From Micromussa lordhowensis (lineage: Eukaryota > Cnidaria > Anthozoa > Scleractinia > Lobophylliidae): a DNA stretch of 64,000 nt. The notes under the pieces were generated by a model that was not told where the DNA came from, made no database searches, and worked only from the letters and a program-made list of their open reading frames with translations. The stretch is from positions 13,773,414-13,837,413 of the forward strand of contig OZ026595.1 in assembly GCA_964020085.1 (NCBI GenBank), in the 5' to 3' direction. This document shows, in pieces, positions 11,901 to 22,700 of this stretch; within the stretch, counting starts at the first letter, position 1, and every line of letters begins with the position of its first letter. The position numbers and the translations under genes are program-made.

Positions 11901-14695
11901 GTATATCTGTTCATGGACATTATCTGTTCTTTTTGTGCAATTTACATGTAGGTCCTCCATCATTAGTGGTTGGTGAATCAGGGGGAGTCAAACTTTATTC
12001 AATCACACAGCACACTGGTACAGTACTCAACTGGACTTTTTTGCTTTAATTAAACTACATATTTGCAGCTGGCAATGCTGTCATAGCTGAATCATGAGCA
12101 ATAGAAATGTTTCAAAACATTAGTGTTGTTATAAATCCAGAGTGCCATGAAATTACAACTGAAAACCACAAATTTTGTAAGTTGGTATTTTCAACCAAAA
12201 GATATCCTACTTGTCCTGTTGTCCAGTTTAGATTCAAGTCACTGTTTTTTTTACTAGCTTGACGTGTGGTTTCTTCTTGCTCTGAGTTAGGATGGTGCAC
12301 ATGTCCAGTATGCATGTATGTAATTATTGTACACTGTAGACTGCATGAAATGGTTTGTACTAAATAGTTTACTGTCATCAAGTAGTCAGTAAAATTACAT
12401 GTACATTTATACATTTTGACAAGGCTGATTAATATTTACATGTTTCTCTAATGCTGCACTTGAGTGTTTGATTTACCATTCCCTACACACCTACAGGCAC
12501 AAGGTGTGTTGCTTAAGATTAGAACTTAGTGATTCTGGCCAGGGCTTCAATTCAGTAGAAATACATAAATTTACACATTTTTTTGACAGTGCTCATTAGT
12601 ATTTATCACTAATGCTGCACCTCAGCATTTGATTTGCCTTTCCCCTGTCTATACGACTGCAAGTGTAGGGAGAGTTGCTTAAGGACGGTCGCACCCAAAA
12701 TGTTCCTACGTACCAATTTTTTTAAAACTTGCCATGCAGTTAGGTAAAGTGAGAATAATTGTCAGGCTAGTACATTATTGGTATGTGTAGCCAGAAGGGC
12801 TAGTCCAAAAATTGGTTTTGTTTGTGGGTTGTAATAGTTTACAGTTACAGTTCATGTGCTTTTCAGATGTAAACTCGGATGATGGTGATGTGAAGTTTGC
12901 CACCAGTCATATCCCCTTTCCTTCATCAGACATTGGAACTACTGTGCAAGGTTGGTATTACTGTAGAGGGCGAATAATGTACCCTCCGTGACCGTTGTGT
13001 TGCTAATATGAATCAAAGAAGTTTGGTTGAGAAAAGAGAAACAGGTTTGCTTGGGGTTGGTGTGGTTGTTAAGTGCTTGGCCTACACCTAAATAAATTTG
13101 ACATTTAACATTCGGACACTTCTTTATGTTTGTCTATCACTTGTTAAAAATTATAAGATTGATGTTTACCCCCAACGAATATCAGTACGTTCTCTCTAGA
13201 TACATGTAAAACATCTTCAGTTTGAACATCATTCGTTGATTGTAACCTGTGTCAGGGTTTCCAATATTGACCATCATCGCTGGCAGGTTTGCCTCAGGTC
13301 AGGAAATGGCCAGGGAAAAAAGAAATTCTTCAAGGTCAGGGAAAAGTCAGGGGATTGTATTTTTTAGTCAGGGAAAATTGACATTTTGAAGAAAAGTCAG
13401 GGAAAATTGAAATCATTTAACACGAATGATTTAATGCCATCGAAGGCTTGAAGAAACATTTGGGGTCGCTGTGATCTCAGCGCTGCACTTACTTTAAATT
13501 TGTTGAAAACGTATCAGTCTTAATGAACGAGTGAAAATAACGGTTTTAAGAGGAGGCCAGAAGCCGCTGCTATATCTGTCATTTTGTCTTATTTGGTCAG
13601 GGACATTTTATTTTTACCGGGGAAAAGTCAGGGAAGTGATGTGTGTGGCAACCATGCCTGGGGCGTTCTGCCCTATTGAAACATTCAATGGGCAAGTTTA
13701 GGAACTCTGAAGTTCTTATGAATTTGTTTCTTCCTGTAGATATCCAGCGTGCATCAGCAGATAGTTGTGTTTTGTGTGATAGCTCTGGGCAGCTGTGGTA
13801 CCTTCACCCTCCTCATCTGACAGAGATCATGCTACCCAGTAGCCAAGGCGGCCACAGTGTTTTTGCTGTCCAGGCGAAACATGGCCAGACGGAAGGTTAG
13901 TTTAGTACAGTTAGTAACAGTTTGCTATCTCGTCGTCACGTAACAGAGGTTTTGATAGTTTCTTGGAAGGATACGATGTAAATTATGTGGTTGAAATTGG
14001 ATTTGGTCCATTTTGTTTTTCTCTCTTACAAATACAAGTAAATGTATAAGAAACTTGAGGAAACTGGGTAAATCACACTAAAAACTAATTCCAAATTGAA
14101 CTGAATCGTCATATGATATGCAAGTCCGTCCTTCCCCCTACATCATGAATGTGACAGCTAATTTCCTCCTTATTCAGAATAAAGATTTAGCTACAAGATG
14201 TACGCTTCATGTCGTGGTGAACCAGATATTGTTCCTTTGTGAAGCTTGACAATTTGGTGTGTGAGAAGTGCTTTTTAGGAGGAAACTCTTCCGCAAGCAA
14301 AACTATTTTGATTAAATGATCCTCGGTTGATTTTACGAAGCTTACAGTCTCTGTGCGCAGGCTGTGGACAACACAGGCGAACATTGAGACTACTACAGGG
14401 ACAGAATTAAATCTAACATAAAATCTGAATGGTTTCTATTCGTTCTTTAACAGGATGGCTTGCAACAGTCAATCAAGGCCAGACCATTAATCTTTACAAA
14501 CTTTGTGATGTGATTAAGAGCACAGAGGCAGGATTGATCACACAGCCCTGGCATATGATTCTATCCCAACAGCCCATTAGTGCACTGTCATTCATTGAGG
14601 ACAATGTGTTAGCTGGTGGCTCTAACTCTGTCAAGTCTGTCTCACTGTGGGTTGGGATTGACAACATAGGCTCCACTAGACAAGAGACTGGCTGA
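2206..14695 (+). CDS. Unrecognised eight-exon gene, beta-propeller-like protein of 371 residues
   Basis: Exons with compatible phases: 2206-2331, 9173-9390, 10106-10226, 10848-10950, 11952-12017, 12867-12950, 13740-13895 and 14454-14695 (stop TGA). All introns are GT..AG. The total is 1,116 nt, i.e. 371 residues plus stop. I chose the ATG at 2206; a second in-frame ATG lies two codons later. I do not recognise the family. The protein shows a series of WD40-like strand ends (RAWDV, ILWKC, KLYSI, LWYLH, NLYKL, SLWVG) at fairly regular spacing, each followed by a polar turn, as expected for beta-propeller blades. There is no signal peptide or membrane segment, so a cytoplasmic or nuclear location is likely. 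Intron 1 is 6.8 kb and packed with LINE debris. The first exon is assigned only by its ATG, donor and phase, and is the least certain. Nothing supports a specific function. Confidence 0.72.
2436..2710. repeat. Interspersed repeat fragment in intron 1
   Basis: A stretch rich in CTTGCCCT/GGGCAAG units that ends in a segment (CTGACATTTTGTATTTA) also found near the end of the repeat copy at 10369-10687. It has no coding capacity I can support. It looks like a degenerate interspersed repeat. Confidence 0.35.
2987..3220. repeat. Foldback element with 70+ bp imperfect arms
   Basis: The left arm (2987-3058) and right arm (3145-3220) are imperfect reverse complements sharing AAATTGACGTCAG, GCGTCTGTCC and GACAAAATTCAT blocks. 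The spacer contains a short CAT-type run. No transposase is present. Part of the left arm (GGACAGAC.CATGAA) also appears near 2920, so a second nested copy may be present. Confidence 0.65.
3714..3997 (+). pseudogene. LINE reverse-transcriptase N-terminal fragment
   Basis: The frame contains a segment (ALRSINKSCVLDPLPAVVMKE, then LLTPVSTNIVNTSISSGV and PDVLKIA) typical of the region just before the RT domain of CR1/L2/Jockey-type non-LTR retrotransposons. It is cut off near 3998, where a different A-rich sequence begins. The piece is an isolated, dead fragment within intron 1 of the flanking gene. Confidence 0.65.
3998..4708. other. Intronic A/T-rich stretch between LINE pieces
   Basis: A/T-rich sequence beginning with a TTTCAG/TTTTAT short-repeat stretch. 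No supported coding capacity, hairpin or tandem array. It probably represents an insertion between, or the untranslated tail of, flanking retroelement fragments. Confidence 0.4.
4709..5989 (+). pseudogene. LINE reverse transcriptase, interrupted by a foldback element
   Basis: The longest retroelement frame is 5177-5989. It carries RT motif A (LFLDFSKAFDTVNHDIL), motif B (GVPQGSTLGPLLFLLYIND) and motif C (FADDTN), the pattern of the CR1/L2/Jockey superclade. FADD replaces the commoner YADD, which is seen in active non-LTR elements. The start of the RT domain continues upstream in 4709-4810 and is split by the insertion at 4811-5130. The frame stops at 5989 without the full C-terminal region, and there is no endonuclease domain. 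It is therefore a 5'-truncated, inactive copy in intron 1 of the upstream gene. Confidence 0.85.
4811..5130. mobile_element. 320-bp MITE inserted in the LINE RT, 10-bp target duplication
   Basis: The element is flanked by direct repeats TGGGAACTAC at 4801-4810 and 5131-5140. Its ends are long inverted repeats sharing TATGTCCAGGTTTGACCCTA and continuing through AATTAGATGCACG (about 30 bp). The interior contains a second pair of inverted blocks around ACACAAAGTGTCC / GGACACTTTGTG. There is no transposase. Removing the element and one flanking copy leaves the RT frame of the host LINE open across the junction, so insertion followed fixation of the LINE. Confidence 0.85.
6000..6185 (+). pseudogene. 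Second LINE RT N-terminal fragment
   Basis: A short frame with FRPISNLKFVSKLVEKAV, the standard beginning of a non-LTR RT domain. It runs until about base 6185 (HST-type motif) and then abuts an inverted LINE segment. The sequence differs from the preceding LINE, so it belongs to another copy or family. Confidence 0.7.
6186..7070 (-). pseudogene. Inverted LINE segment (pre-RT and RT motif A region)
   Basis: On the minus strand an open frame carries a typical pre-RT region (NSNQRNLFSATKRLLN), then YRPVSNLQYVSKLTEKVV, the YKQFHSTETALIKV motif and motif A (LILLDLSAAFDNVNH), ending near the start of motif B (GVP) at about 6195. Sequences on both sides on the plus strand are LINE pieces that would precede and follow this segment. 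It therefore looks like the middle of a LINE that was inverted during or after insertion. Confidence 0.75.
7071..7948 (+). pseudogene. LINE RT C-terminal region, degenerate
   Basis: Frames at 7071-7360 and 7285-7554 carry the region after RT motif C: DIDEWMIRNYLKLNQDKTD, then SVRNLGVKFD, then KLDHCNSLLHGLP and RLQAVQNAAARVV, all typical of the thumb and C-terminus of L2/Jockey-like ORF2. Further conserved pieces follow to about 7800 (KALHGLAPSYISDLL), broken by stops and frameshifts. The 3' tail resumes at 8651 after an insertion. Confidence 0.8.
7949..8650 (+). mobile_element. 5'-truncated LINE 3' end with zf-RVT-like domain, TSD and poly(A)
   Basis: Flanked by TTATTTTGT at 7940-7948 and 8651-8659, consistent with a 9-bp target duplication. 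It ends with AATAAA (8621-8626) and an A-tract (8635-8650). The frame 7970-8434 starts with a C-x2-C, H, C cluster (CTLCKTEKQTIIHLLFHC) and EFTSWW, like the zf-RVT domain at the C-terminus of some LINE ORF2 proteins. The very 5' end is a perfect 15-bp hairpin (GATTCCAGCTCGAAA and its complement). It is inserted in the 3' region of the LINE described at 7071-7948. Confidence 0.8.
8651..8745 (+). mobile_element. 3' terminus of the host LINE with (ATT)n tail
   Basis: After the nested insertion the outer LINE continues with TTTAGCGCTATATAAATAA and ends in an imperfect ATT/ATC microsatellite. Such a short tandem tail is typical of L2-like non-LTR elements, unlike the poly(A) of the nested copy. 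Confidence 0.6.
9860..10026. repeat. Foldback element with ~40-bp arms
   Basis: The arms at 9860-9899 and 9987-10026 are reverse complements with a single mismatch in the outer part. The inner 31 bp are perfect and contain two copies of AGGTCAAAATGA-type units per arm. The spacer is A/T-rich and non-coding. The element lies in intron 2 of the upstream gene. Confidence 0.75.
10369..10687. repeat. GTCAGGGAAA interspersed repeat, copy 1
   Basis: Rich in GTCAGGGAAA-type units. It starts with GTCAGGAAATGG and ends near TGTGGCAACCAT, the same beginning and end as copy 2 at 13298-13655. The two copies share AAAAAAGAAATTCTTCAAGG and further blocks in the same order. No coding capacity. Confidence 0.75.
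11525..11740. repeat. SINE-like repeat with decayed tRNA-type B box
   Basis: Shares ATCGCAGT, the A-run segment, a GATTCAAACCCATGACC block (complement of a Pol III B box) and flanking ACTGCG.ATGAT blocks with the better preserved copy at 24157-24461, in the same orientation. The tRNA part is too diverged to fold well. Confidence 0.5.
13298..13655. repeat. GTCAGGGAAA interspersed repeat, copy 2
   Basis: A second copy of the repeat described at 10369-10687, about 3 kb downstream in another intron of the same gene. It has small internal additions and several extra GTCAGGGAAAA units. The shared start and end define the element's boundaries. Confidence 0.75.
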
Positions 14696-16763
14696 TTCTG
14701 CTTCATCTGGTGGTCTATTTTACTCGCTCCAGTTTAGTCGCTTCGGCTACGGTTAAATAATTTAACAGCTCAGTGACTGCAGAATTCACGGTCGGCATTT
14801 GGAAGACCGCAGAACCATGTCTGGCCCTGTCCAGTGGAGTTATTTTACAAAACGCTGAACAAAGGCGGTAGCAGAAACCCATTACAGGCTGTCGGATGAT
14901 AGGCATTAACATACTTTTAGACACCCATTACTTCGTTCTCTTTTGTTGACTTTTCACAGTTATCTACTTACTTCTTTTCTTAAAAGATTTTGACTTTTAA
15001 AACTTTGCCACGGTCCCGAAAAAGAACAACGCAGTTGTCGAGTATGGTGCTCCTGTTATCATCAATAAATATGACAGACTGGTTTGGGTTGATTTTGATC
15101 GTTCAGTAAGAAATAATGTGTTCGGGATCAAATTTAAGGAAAATAGCCAGATGGAAACATCATGGGAACATGACCGAAGCAGTTTTTGTTGGGGGCCAAA
15201 ATTTACTGTGACCCGGTAAGGGCGAGTCATTGTTCTTTCGCTGACAGGGAAGTGTTGCCTCTGAATCAGGAAAAAAATGCAGCAAAATGACCACACCGCG
15301 GGAAAGTTGTTTATTTAAAGATTATATAAACCTTTATATAACGTCACAGTCTTGTGTAGCCTTCTACGCAGCGAAGGAGCATAAGTCGTGTGAACCCAGC
15401 TGATTAAAGTGCTTCTGGGCATTGCATTGTTAGCAGTTAAACTGAGCAGAACTTACTTTACTTATTAACGTTGTCGACCGGCGGTTTTATTGTTTCTTAT
15501 TTATTCAGCAACGCAAAACATGAAGGGAACTTACATCTGTTCTAATCATTGAAAGTTTTGACTTGAACTAAGCAATAATTTTAGCTTTATAGGTTCTATC
15601 ATTTTCTTGTGGAATGTGAACTATGCTTGTTTTTATAGGCCACTTTCGTTATATTAAAATTCAGCTTGATAGTGAGGCGTAGAGGACACAAACAAAACGA
15701 ATGATTAAACATGGTTATTCAATTTCCTTTGTCTGTGTCCTCTAAGCCTCACTGCCAAGCTGAATTTTAACATATCGAAAATGGTCTATTGCAGATGGTT
15801 GCGTGCTGAACTGAGCTCAAGTCGTTTTACAATTAAAAGGGTTAAAAAGTTACTTTTCCGGTAATCCTCTTTTTACACACTAAACACGATGAAAGGGTAA
15901 TGGCCCATTAGTTTATTTATGAGGGTTCAATTCAAGACGTGATGAAAATGTTTTTTTACAAAGCCACAGAGCTTGCGCAATCTTGTCATACGCAAACTCA
16001 GATCAAATCGTGACGTCATTAATGCCCACTGCATCAGTGTCAGTTGAGCTGCAAGACAATTCTTTTGTTTTTAACTGTAAACACGCTATGTCAACAAAAC
16101 TCTTAAGCAATTTAAGGTGTCCTTCAAACGCTTTGCTCATCTAATTACTTACACAAGTACCGTTTGCACAGGTTTTGAGTCTGTTGTTGAGTCTTTTCGC
16201 TGTGCGTGCGCCTCTGCATTCAGGTACTTTCAGGGGTCAAAAGCTACGCTATATACCTGGTGTTTTCTTAAGTTAATGGGCTACTCGAGGCTACTCAGCG
16301 CGTGAAGAATATGACATTATCACCAGGATGTGATCTGTATGCTTATCAACCCGATTGTTTTGCATAACTCTAATAAAAATATGCACCCGTATTTCTTGAC
16401 CATGTCTAATCTCAGTGTAAACAATATCGAATTTAACATCACCGGTCTATATAAATCCTTTTGCAATATACCTCAGTCTGTTTGACTTGTGTCACCAGAA
16501 TTGACTACACCTGGACAGACGCAATATTCATTGATTTCGCTGCAAAACGATTTCTTTTGCTCAGTCAAGACTGATCGCACAATTGAATCTGACCTTTTAG
16601 CCACCGTTTAACAATTGCTTACTAAGCTGTGACTGAATTGTCAGTCTTTGAATCACGATTTTTATAAATTAAGTACACAGCGGAAACTTCAGCCGGAGAA
16701 GACAATACGCAATATACTCAGAGTATTTCAGTTACCGAGTTTGCTTATACTGAATGCTGCAAG
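14696..16763. other. Intergenic region between the two plus-strand genes
   Basis: No supported coding exon. It contains the foldback element at 15635-15789. The 3' UTR and poly(A) site of the upstream gene and the promoter of the large downstream gene must lie here; I cannot place either reliably. A short ATG at 16754 lies just upstream of, and out of frame with, the start codon at 16764, so it could act as an overlapping upstream start. Confidence 0.5.
15635..15789. repeat. Foldback element, ATAGGCCA-terminus family, copy 1
   Basis: Arms of about 62 bp at 15635-15696 and 15728-15789 are imperfect reverse complements (ATAGGCCACTTTCG outside; AGGACACA inside). Termini and the AATTCAGC block match the element at 59845-60006, so both belong to one MITE family. 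No transposase. Confidence 0.75.
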
Positions 16764-19700
16764 ATGAAGAAACCGGACGAAGACATTCTCCAAGCAGTAG
16801 CTGTTGTGTTGCTCTCTGCTCTTGCCTTAGTTGAAGGTAACTTGTGCTACCTTCTGTCTAATTCAACAGAGATTGGTTTCATATGTTCATTTACAGTCCC
16901 AGCACTTTAGTTAATCGATCACCTTGCTTCGTCTTTCAGGTGGGCGCGTAACAAAGATAGCTCCGAGTACTGGAAGTTTGCAAGGAGGGACAAGGTTAAC
17001 AATATACGGAGAGGGTAAGCTGATCAATAACTACTAGCCCTCCTTCTGGTGCCACAAACTGTGAATCAAGACTGTTCATTTTTATTGTGTAAAACATTTT
17101 ATCTCTGATTTTAAGTTTTGAGTTGGCGTTATATTAGAGTGATGCGATGTACAGAACAGTTTTTAGGTATTTTGTGTACAATAGCACTCAAAGCTAAGAG
17201 AGGGTCAACAATGGAAATTCTAGACCCTGTGTAGTATTGGTTTTCGAAAATCCGAACCGGCCATCTGGGTTCGTCTGTGCAAACGTACCCTAGTTCTATG
17301 TGTCATGAACCAAACCGCTTCGCATTGATCCAAAGTGTACACGCATTTAGAAACCTCCTCTGTATCAGCTCGAAGATCTTACTCGGGCTTGCAACTGCCG
17401 AACGATTGAAAAGAGATTGACTGATACGTTCTACAGGGGGTCATAGCAAAGATATGAAACCTTATAAGCGGGCTGAGAATTCCAGCCTTAATTTCTAAAC
17501 TTAGATTTCTATCTTTCATAAATGAATCGAAAAGAATGAGGGGGTTTTCAAAGTCATAGGTCATCTACGCGCCATTTTAGTGCGGAATACTCGTGAAAAA
17601 CATTGAAAAGCTGTAATCGTAGATCTGTTTTCACCGGCCGGCACTCGAGCGGAATTCAAATCAGGCTATTGCAGTAAACTCAGTCAGCGAAACGTAGTGG
17701 TAATGAAGATGTTAAACAACACCAATGTTACATAATGAGCCATCTTTTGATACTGAGGGGCTAGATTCATGCACAAAGCGTTGCTACCTATAACAAATAT
17801 AGGCTTTTTTCTCGAACAATACTTACGAGACACTTTTAAAGGCCTTCGTGAATCTGGCCTTAGGACATAAAATTGAACTACCACAATTTTTAAACGGTCA
17901 CGCTTTAAGCTCTAAAGATGCTTGCTGATCTCTGAATCGCGCTTCGTCTACGATGCATCTACGCACCTAGAAAAAAATTAAACGACATTATATCTGTCTA
18001 AAACGCGTGTCTACGTGATGAGGAACAACCTTTTAAAAAGGAAATCAAAACCATTAATTTGGCTCAATTAAACGGGTCACGCCCACGCTCCACGCTTCAC
18101 GCTCCCTGCGTGTGTGCACGTAATGAGGCGCGGGAAGCAAACGTCGGAAATGGCACAGAAATCAAGGGTCTCTTGATGCACGACTACAAAATTAATTAGC
18201 TTACATGGTTTATTACCTTATGACTTATTGTTTTATTAGATTTCTTTGCTCTGCTGTCTTGGTCGAGCCGGAAATATAAAGTCCTCTGTCTGTTAAAAAG
18301 GTCGCCCAGTTTTCGATTAGATCACGTAAGATTTCAACCGTTAATTATGGCCATGGCAACGAATTAAGGTACGAGATAAGCTTATGGAATCTTTCCAAAT
18401 CATAAATGGTTGCATTTGTCGAGTATTTTTGTCAATTTCCTCTTTATCATTCAATGTTAAACTTCACTGAAACTATCTTCTGCCACCAACTTATCAAAAC
18501 GGATTTGATCACGCGCTGAATTTGAAGGTTCCTTGTGCATTAACATACTTCATATAATTAAAAAAGATTAATATAATTGACACTTTTATTAGGCACTGAA
18601 GAGTATTTCTATTCGGGATAATTAACCTCATTAGGGTAAACCTCGTATAACAATAAGATCAATTAAAGTTTTAGAAAAGAGCTTTTGTTATCTACGAAGT
18701 CTGAATTGTTCTGGAATGGCGCCCCAAAGCGTAGCCTGATATTAAAACTGTAAAACATGTTAAATATTTGCTGAGACTTTCTGCCGAACCGTAAACCGAA
18801 CGAAATGCATTAACTTCTCATAAAAATCCCGTCAAGATTATTTGAACGCCAGAGCTGAGACCTCGTTCTCTGAATACTCTCGTACATAACAAGCCTTATA
18901 CCGGTTTTTCCTGTTGTAGGATTTGCAGAGGACCAGTTTAACGAGTTTCAAAAGGAACTGGGCAATAACGTCACCCTTGTGTCAGTGTCGCGTGCCCGTA
19001 TCGTACCTTGTGACGTCATAACGTATTATACGACCCAGTATCAAATAGTTTGTCTAACAAGGTTGGTAGACTTTCTTAATGTTGTATGCCTTTAGGTGAT
19101 AAGTATAATTTTCTTTGTCAGGAAGAACAGAAACTGAGAGTTAAACTCTACGTTTGGTTATAGGAACGGTCTTAAAATAAAAGTTTTTAAGCAATTTTCC
19201 ACTCATTGTGATTTACTGCCGTGATCTAGCAGACAAAATGTTTTGAGGCAATAATTTTGTATGATTGCCTTGCCAAGTGAACTACAAAGAACAAGCATAG
19301 CTTGTAGCCCTACCGTTGATCTCATTGTTCTGTTCTTGTCGTTTCAAGACCCTCGCTGTCTGGAGGAGACAGTTATAACATAAGAGTGTTGGTGGATGGA
19401 AAGTGGTTGGATAACAGTGATGGAACAGTGCATTGTGGAGGTGAATGCGTGTTTCAGGTATGGGATTTTATTCAAGTTTGGATCCCTACTTTCAGTTCAA
19501 GAGCTATAAATTGTTTTATGAATATCACACATGAAAGCTATTCTGAACCAGCTACAGTTTGCCAGAAAACACAACTGAAATGAGTATTAGACTGTTAATT
19601 AAAATACAAGCTGAAGATAATGCTATTGAGGGGAAAACGTGTCTTTTTTCTGAGGATCAAGCCTTGAGATGAATCAGGAATTGCCATCATGGCAAATCAT

Positions 19701-22700
19701 CCTGAGTTTAGATTGATTTTTTGCTTAACTACTTCAGTTTCCTACCAGATAACTCTTAAGTGCATCTTCACTGGCTAGCTGAGCTCCCTTAAGCCTTGTT
19801 CACACTAGCGGCATAACGACATAAGGAAAAGATCAGTTTTATCTTTATGTGGTTATGTTCATGCTGTTATGTTGCTAATATGCCATTATGTCTACATCTT
19901 CACACTACAAACGTCCTTTTTACGTCCTTTTTATGTCGTTCGTGACTATGTCGTTATGTCGCTAGTGTGAACCGGGCTTTACATTATTAAACAGACTGTA
20001 TCGAACACCTTTGCTTTTCAGTACACCAACGACAGAACTCCTACAATCACCTCAGTAACTCCAAGATATGGATTGCCAGGTAAGTGTTGTCATTGTTTCT
20101 AGGATTCCCGTCGCATTTCTTGTAGCCATTCAGATTGAAGGAGCCTAGAGCTTTATCGGAAAAATCCATTAACACAAGTATGTAAACTTTCCGGTGTTAT
20201 GAATATAAAGACAGCTTTTCATTGAGCATTTTGTAGCTTTTTCAATCCTGTGCAGTTTATAAAACTGTTGGAAACGCCGGAATGTAGCAAATTACTCGCA
20301 TTCTAACCGAATCAAAACTGACTCAACGTATATCTCTCATTAGCTCTACTGTTTACTGGACTTTACAGCCAAGCATCAGTCCAATTTTGTTAGCGGAAAA
20401 GTTCAGTCTGATATTTTGTAAGGCAGCAAAAAGGAACCCCGGCATGATGATTGATTAATTTTATTTTTTCTTCGTCAGCAATATTGAGCTTTACTGCTAG
20501 CGTGATCTCCCAAGACTCCTGAAATCTTCTTTATTTAGTTACCATAAAGTAAACAAAAGGGAAAGATGTGTTTAAGCGGTGTTTAATATAGTGCCTATCA
20601 TCTGTTTCACCGATCATGTAATATTACTCTACCCAAAATATATTGTGAAACTGTTACGTGTTCTTAATTACTGTCAAAACACACATGGTATCCACTTGAA
20701 GTGACATCTTGAAGAACAGCAGATAACCTTGACCAAGCGAATTCCTAAGCAAGAAAAGAAACACTGCTGTACATAATTATTGACCAGCAAATTTCGGGGA
20801 GAAAAACTATAACTACCTTGGAAATTGCTCGATAAACTTTGCATTGGCATTAAAAACGGTATCTTTAGTTATCTGGTTGACTACGTAAGGGTTCATGAGC
20901 GAATAAAAAGCTCGAACAAGCGCTAAAATCGCGCAAAACGCGCAATGTTGCAACGTAGAATTCGTTATATTTCTTGGATGAAATATCTCTGTACAATAAA
21001 TTTTGTTTGTATTAGATTTCTCTCCTCCATACGGAAAGTGTTTATTTACCTCGGTGTAGATTTTGGACTGAGGTCACTATTCAGGGCCGAGGTATTCATG
21101 ACTGCTGTTCCCAGTCAGTAAACATATTGGAGATCAGTTATTGACAAGACCTTTTATATTGATTGAAACTAATGATCGACAGAGACGCTGATGAGTTCTC
21201 GAATCTATTAAAAGCGAAGAAGGTAAAAAAGGTTTCAATATCTTATTGCCTATTGTGACTATTGTAGCTGAGGAAGCCAGAGGCTTACCCAAGACTTACA
21301 CAAACATCAGACATGCCTACTATTTTTATTAAAAACTTTTGTCATTTACTTTCGTTAGGATGTTATTAAAAATAACATGCTTCCTTCCTAATTTAGGAGG
21401 GTTGTTGTTTTTTAACAACCCAATGGGTTATAGTTATAGATGGAGACTTTCTGTTAAAACATGAGGTCAAGTCTAAACATCATTGCGCGCCAATTGGTCA
21501 AAGTACTTGCACTAGGCGATCTAAAACTTATTTTCTCTTTGGCTTATGAACTAATTTTCCCTGGTTCTTAGAGATAATACGGCGCTAAGTTTTTCACTAC
21601 AGATTCCATCTTAAATCTAGCGCGGGTGGGCCGTTTTTTATTTACGAACTAAAACAATTGAAAAAGGACACTACATGTAGAATACGAGCCAGGAAGACTT
21701 TACTAAGGTTGGCGAAAGTTGAACAGGACTGTCTAGTACAGACTGACATAAAACGTGCTCTATAAAGTGTACAAATCTTATTTATTCGTGATGTTTTTAA
21801 ACCTAGCCGAGCTGCCTTCTTTCGTGTCTAGGCTCCTGATATTGATCTTGGGAGTGTTCTCTTCGTTCTTTGGCAGTCTGCCTTTGTGCCAACCTGGTAT
21901 TTCTGAGGTTCTTTGAAAGAGTTTCACAGGCATGCTGTTTACTCACAGAAGATAACATTTAAAGTTATCAGTGGCGGATTGCTTCTGTGAAATATGATGG
22001 TTGAGCGAAACGTTTTGCGTGCTTAACTATTTGTCCTTGCTGAGTGACAGCTTAAACCTTCTTCCATCTGCCAGCCAAATCATCTACAACTCGGTTACTA
22101 AACGGTGTTTGATGTCCGAACTCTTTATCACAGGAACGCTGTTAACAATACATGGAAGGATGTTTACAGATCAAGTTATGGAAACAGAGGACTTTGACCC
22201 CAACAGGCCCACTATTGAAAGGTACACAACGGGAAGAGACCACTTTGATTTCTCGTCCCAGTTTCCCCCCACCTAATGTGTGCACAGCATAGATTTCTTC
22301 TGCGCCAACTCTGCAACTTGTAATGGCTACAAAGCTCAGAATTGAAAACTATCCACTAAAATGTGAAATTCAACTTTGGAAAATATTGAGAAAAAAATCA
22401 GCACTGACTTTACAGTACTTTTCCATAGCATTCATTTCTATGGTGACGCATGCCTAGGCAGCTTAGCAGTTCATGCAGAACACATGCGCATCCTACATAC
22501 ACAGCACGACATTTACAACGTTAGAAACACATTTTCTGTGGCATTAAATTGCTAATGAAATTCTAAGGAGTTAAGAGTAAGTTAACTAATAAAATGATAG
22601 TTCAGCTAAATTAATAAGATTTAAGAAGTATTTGTCATTTGCTACATTGACATTCAACCAAAGCTAACTAGGAGATGTGTTGTTGGTCCGTTAAGGTCTG

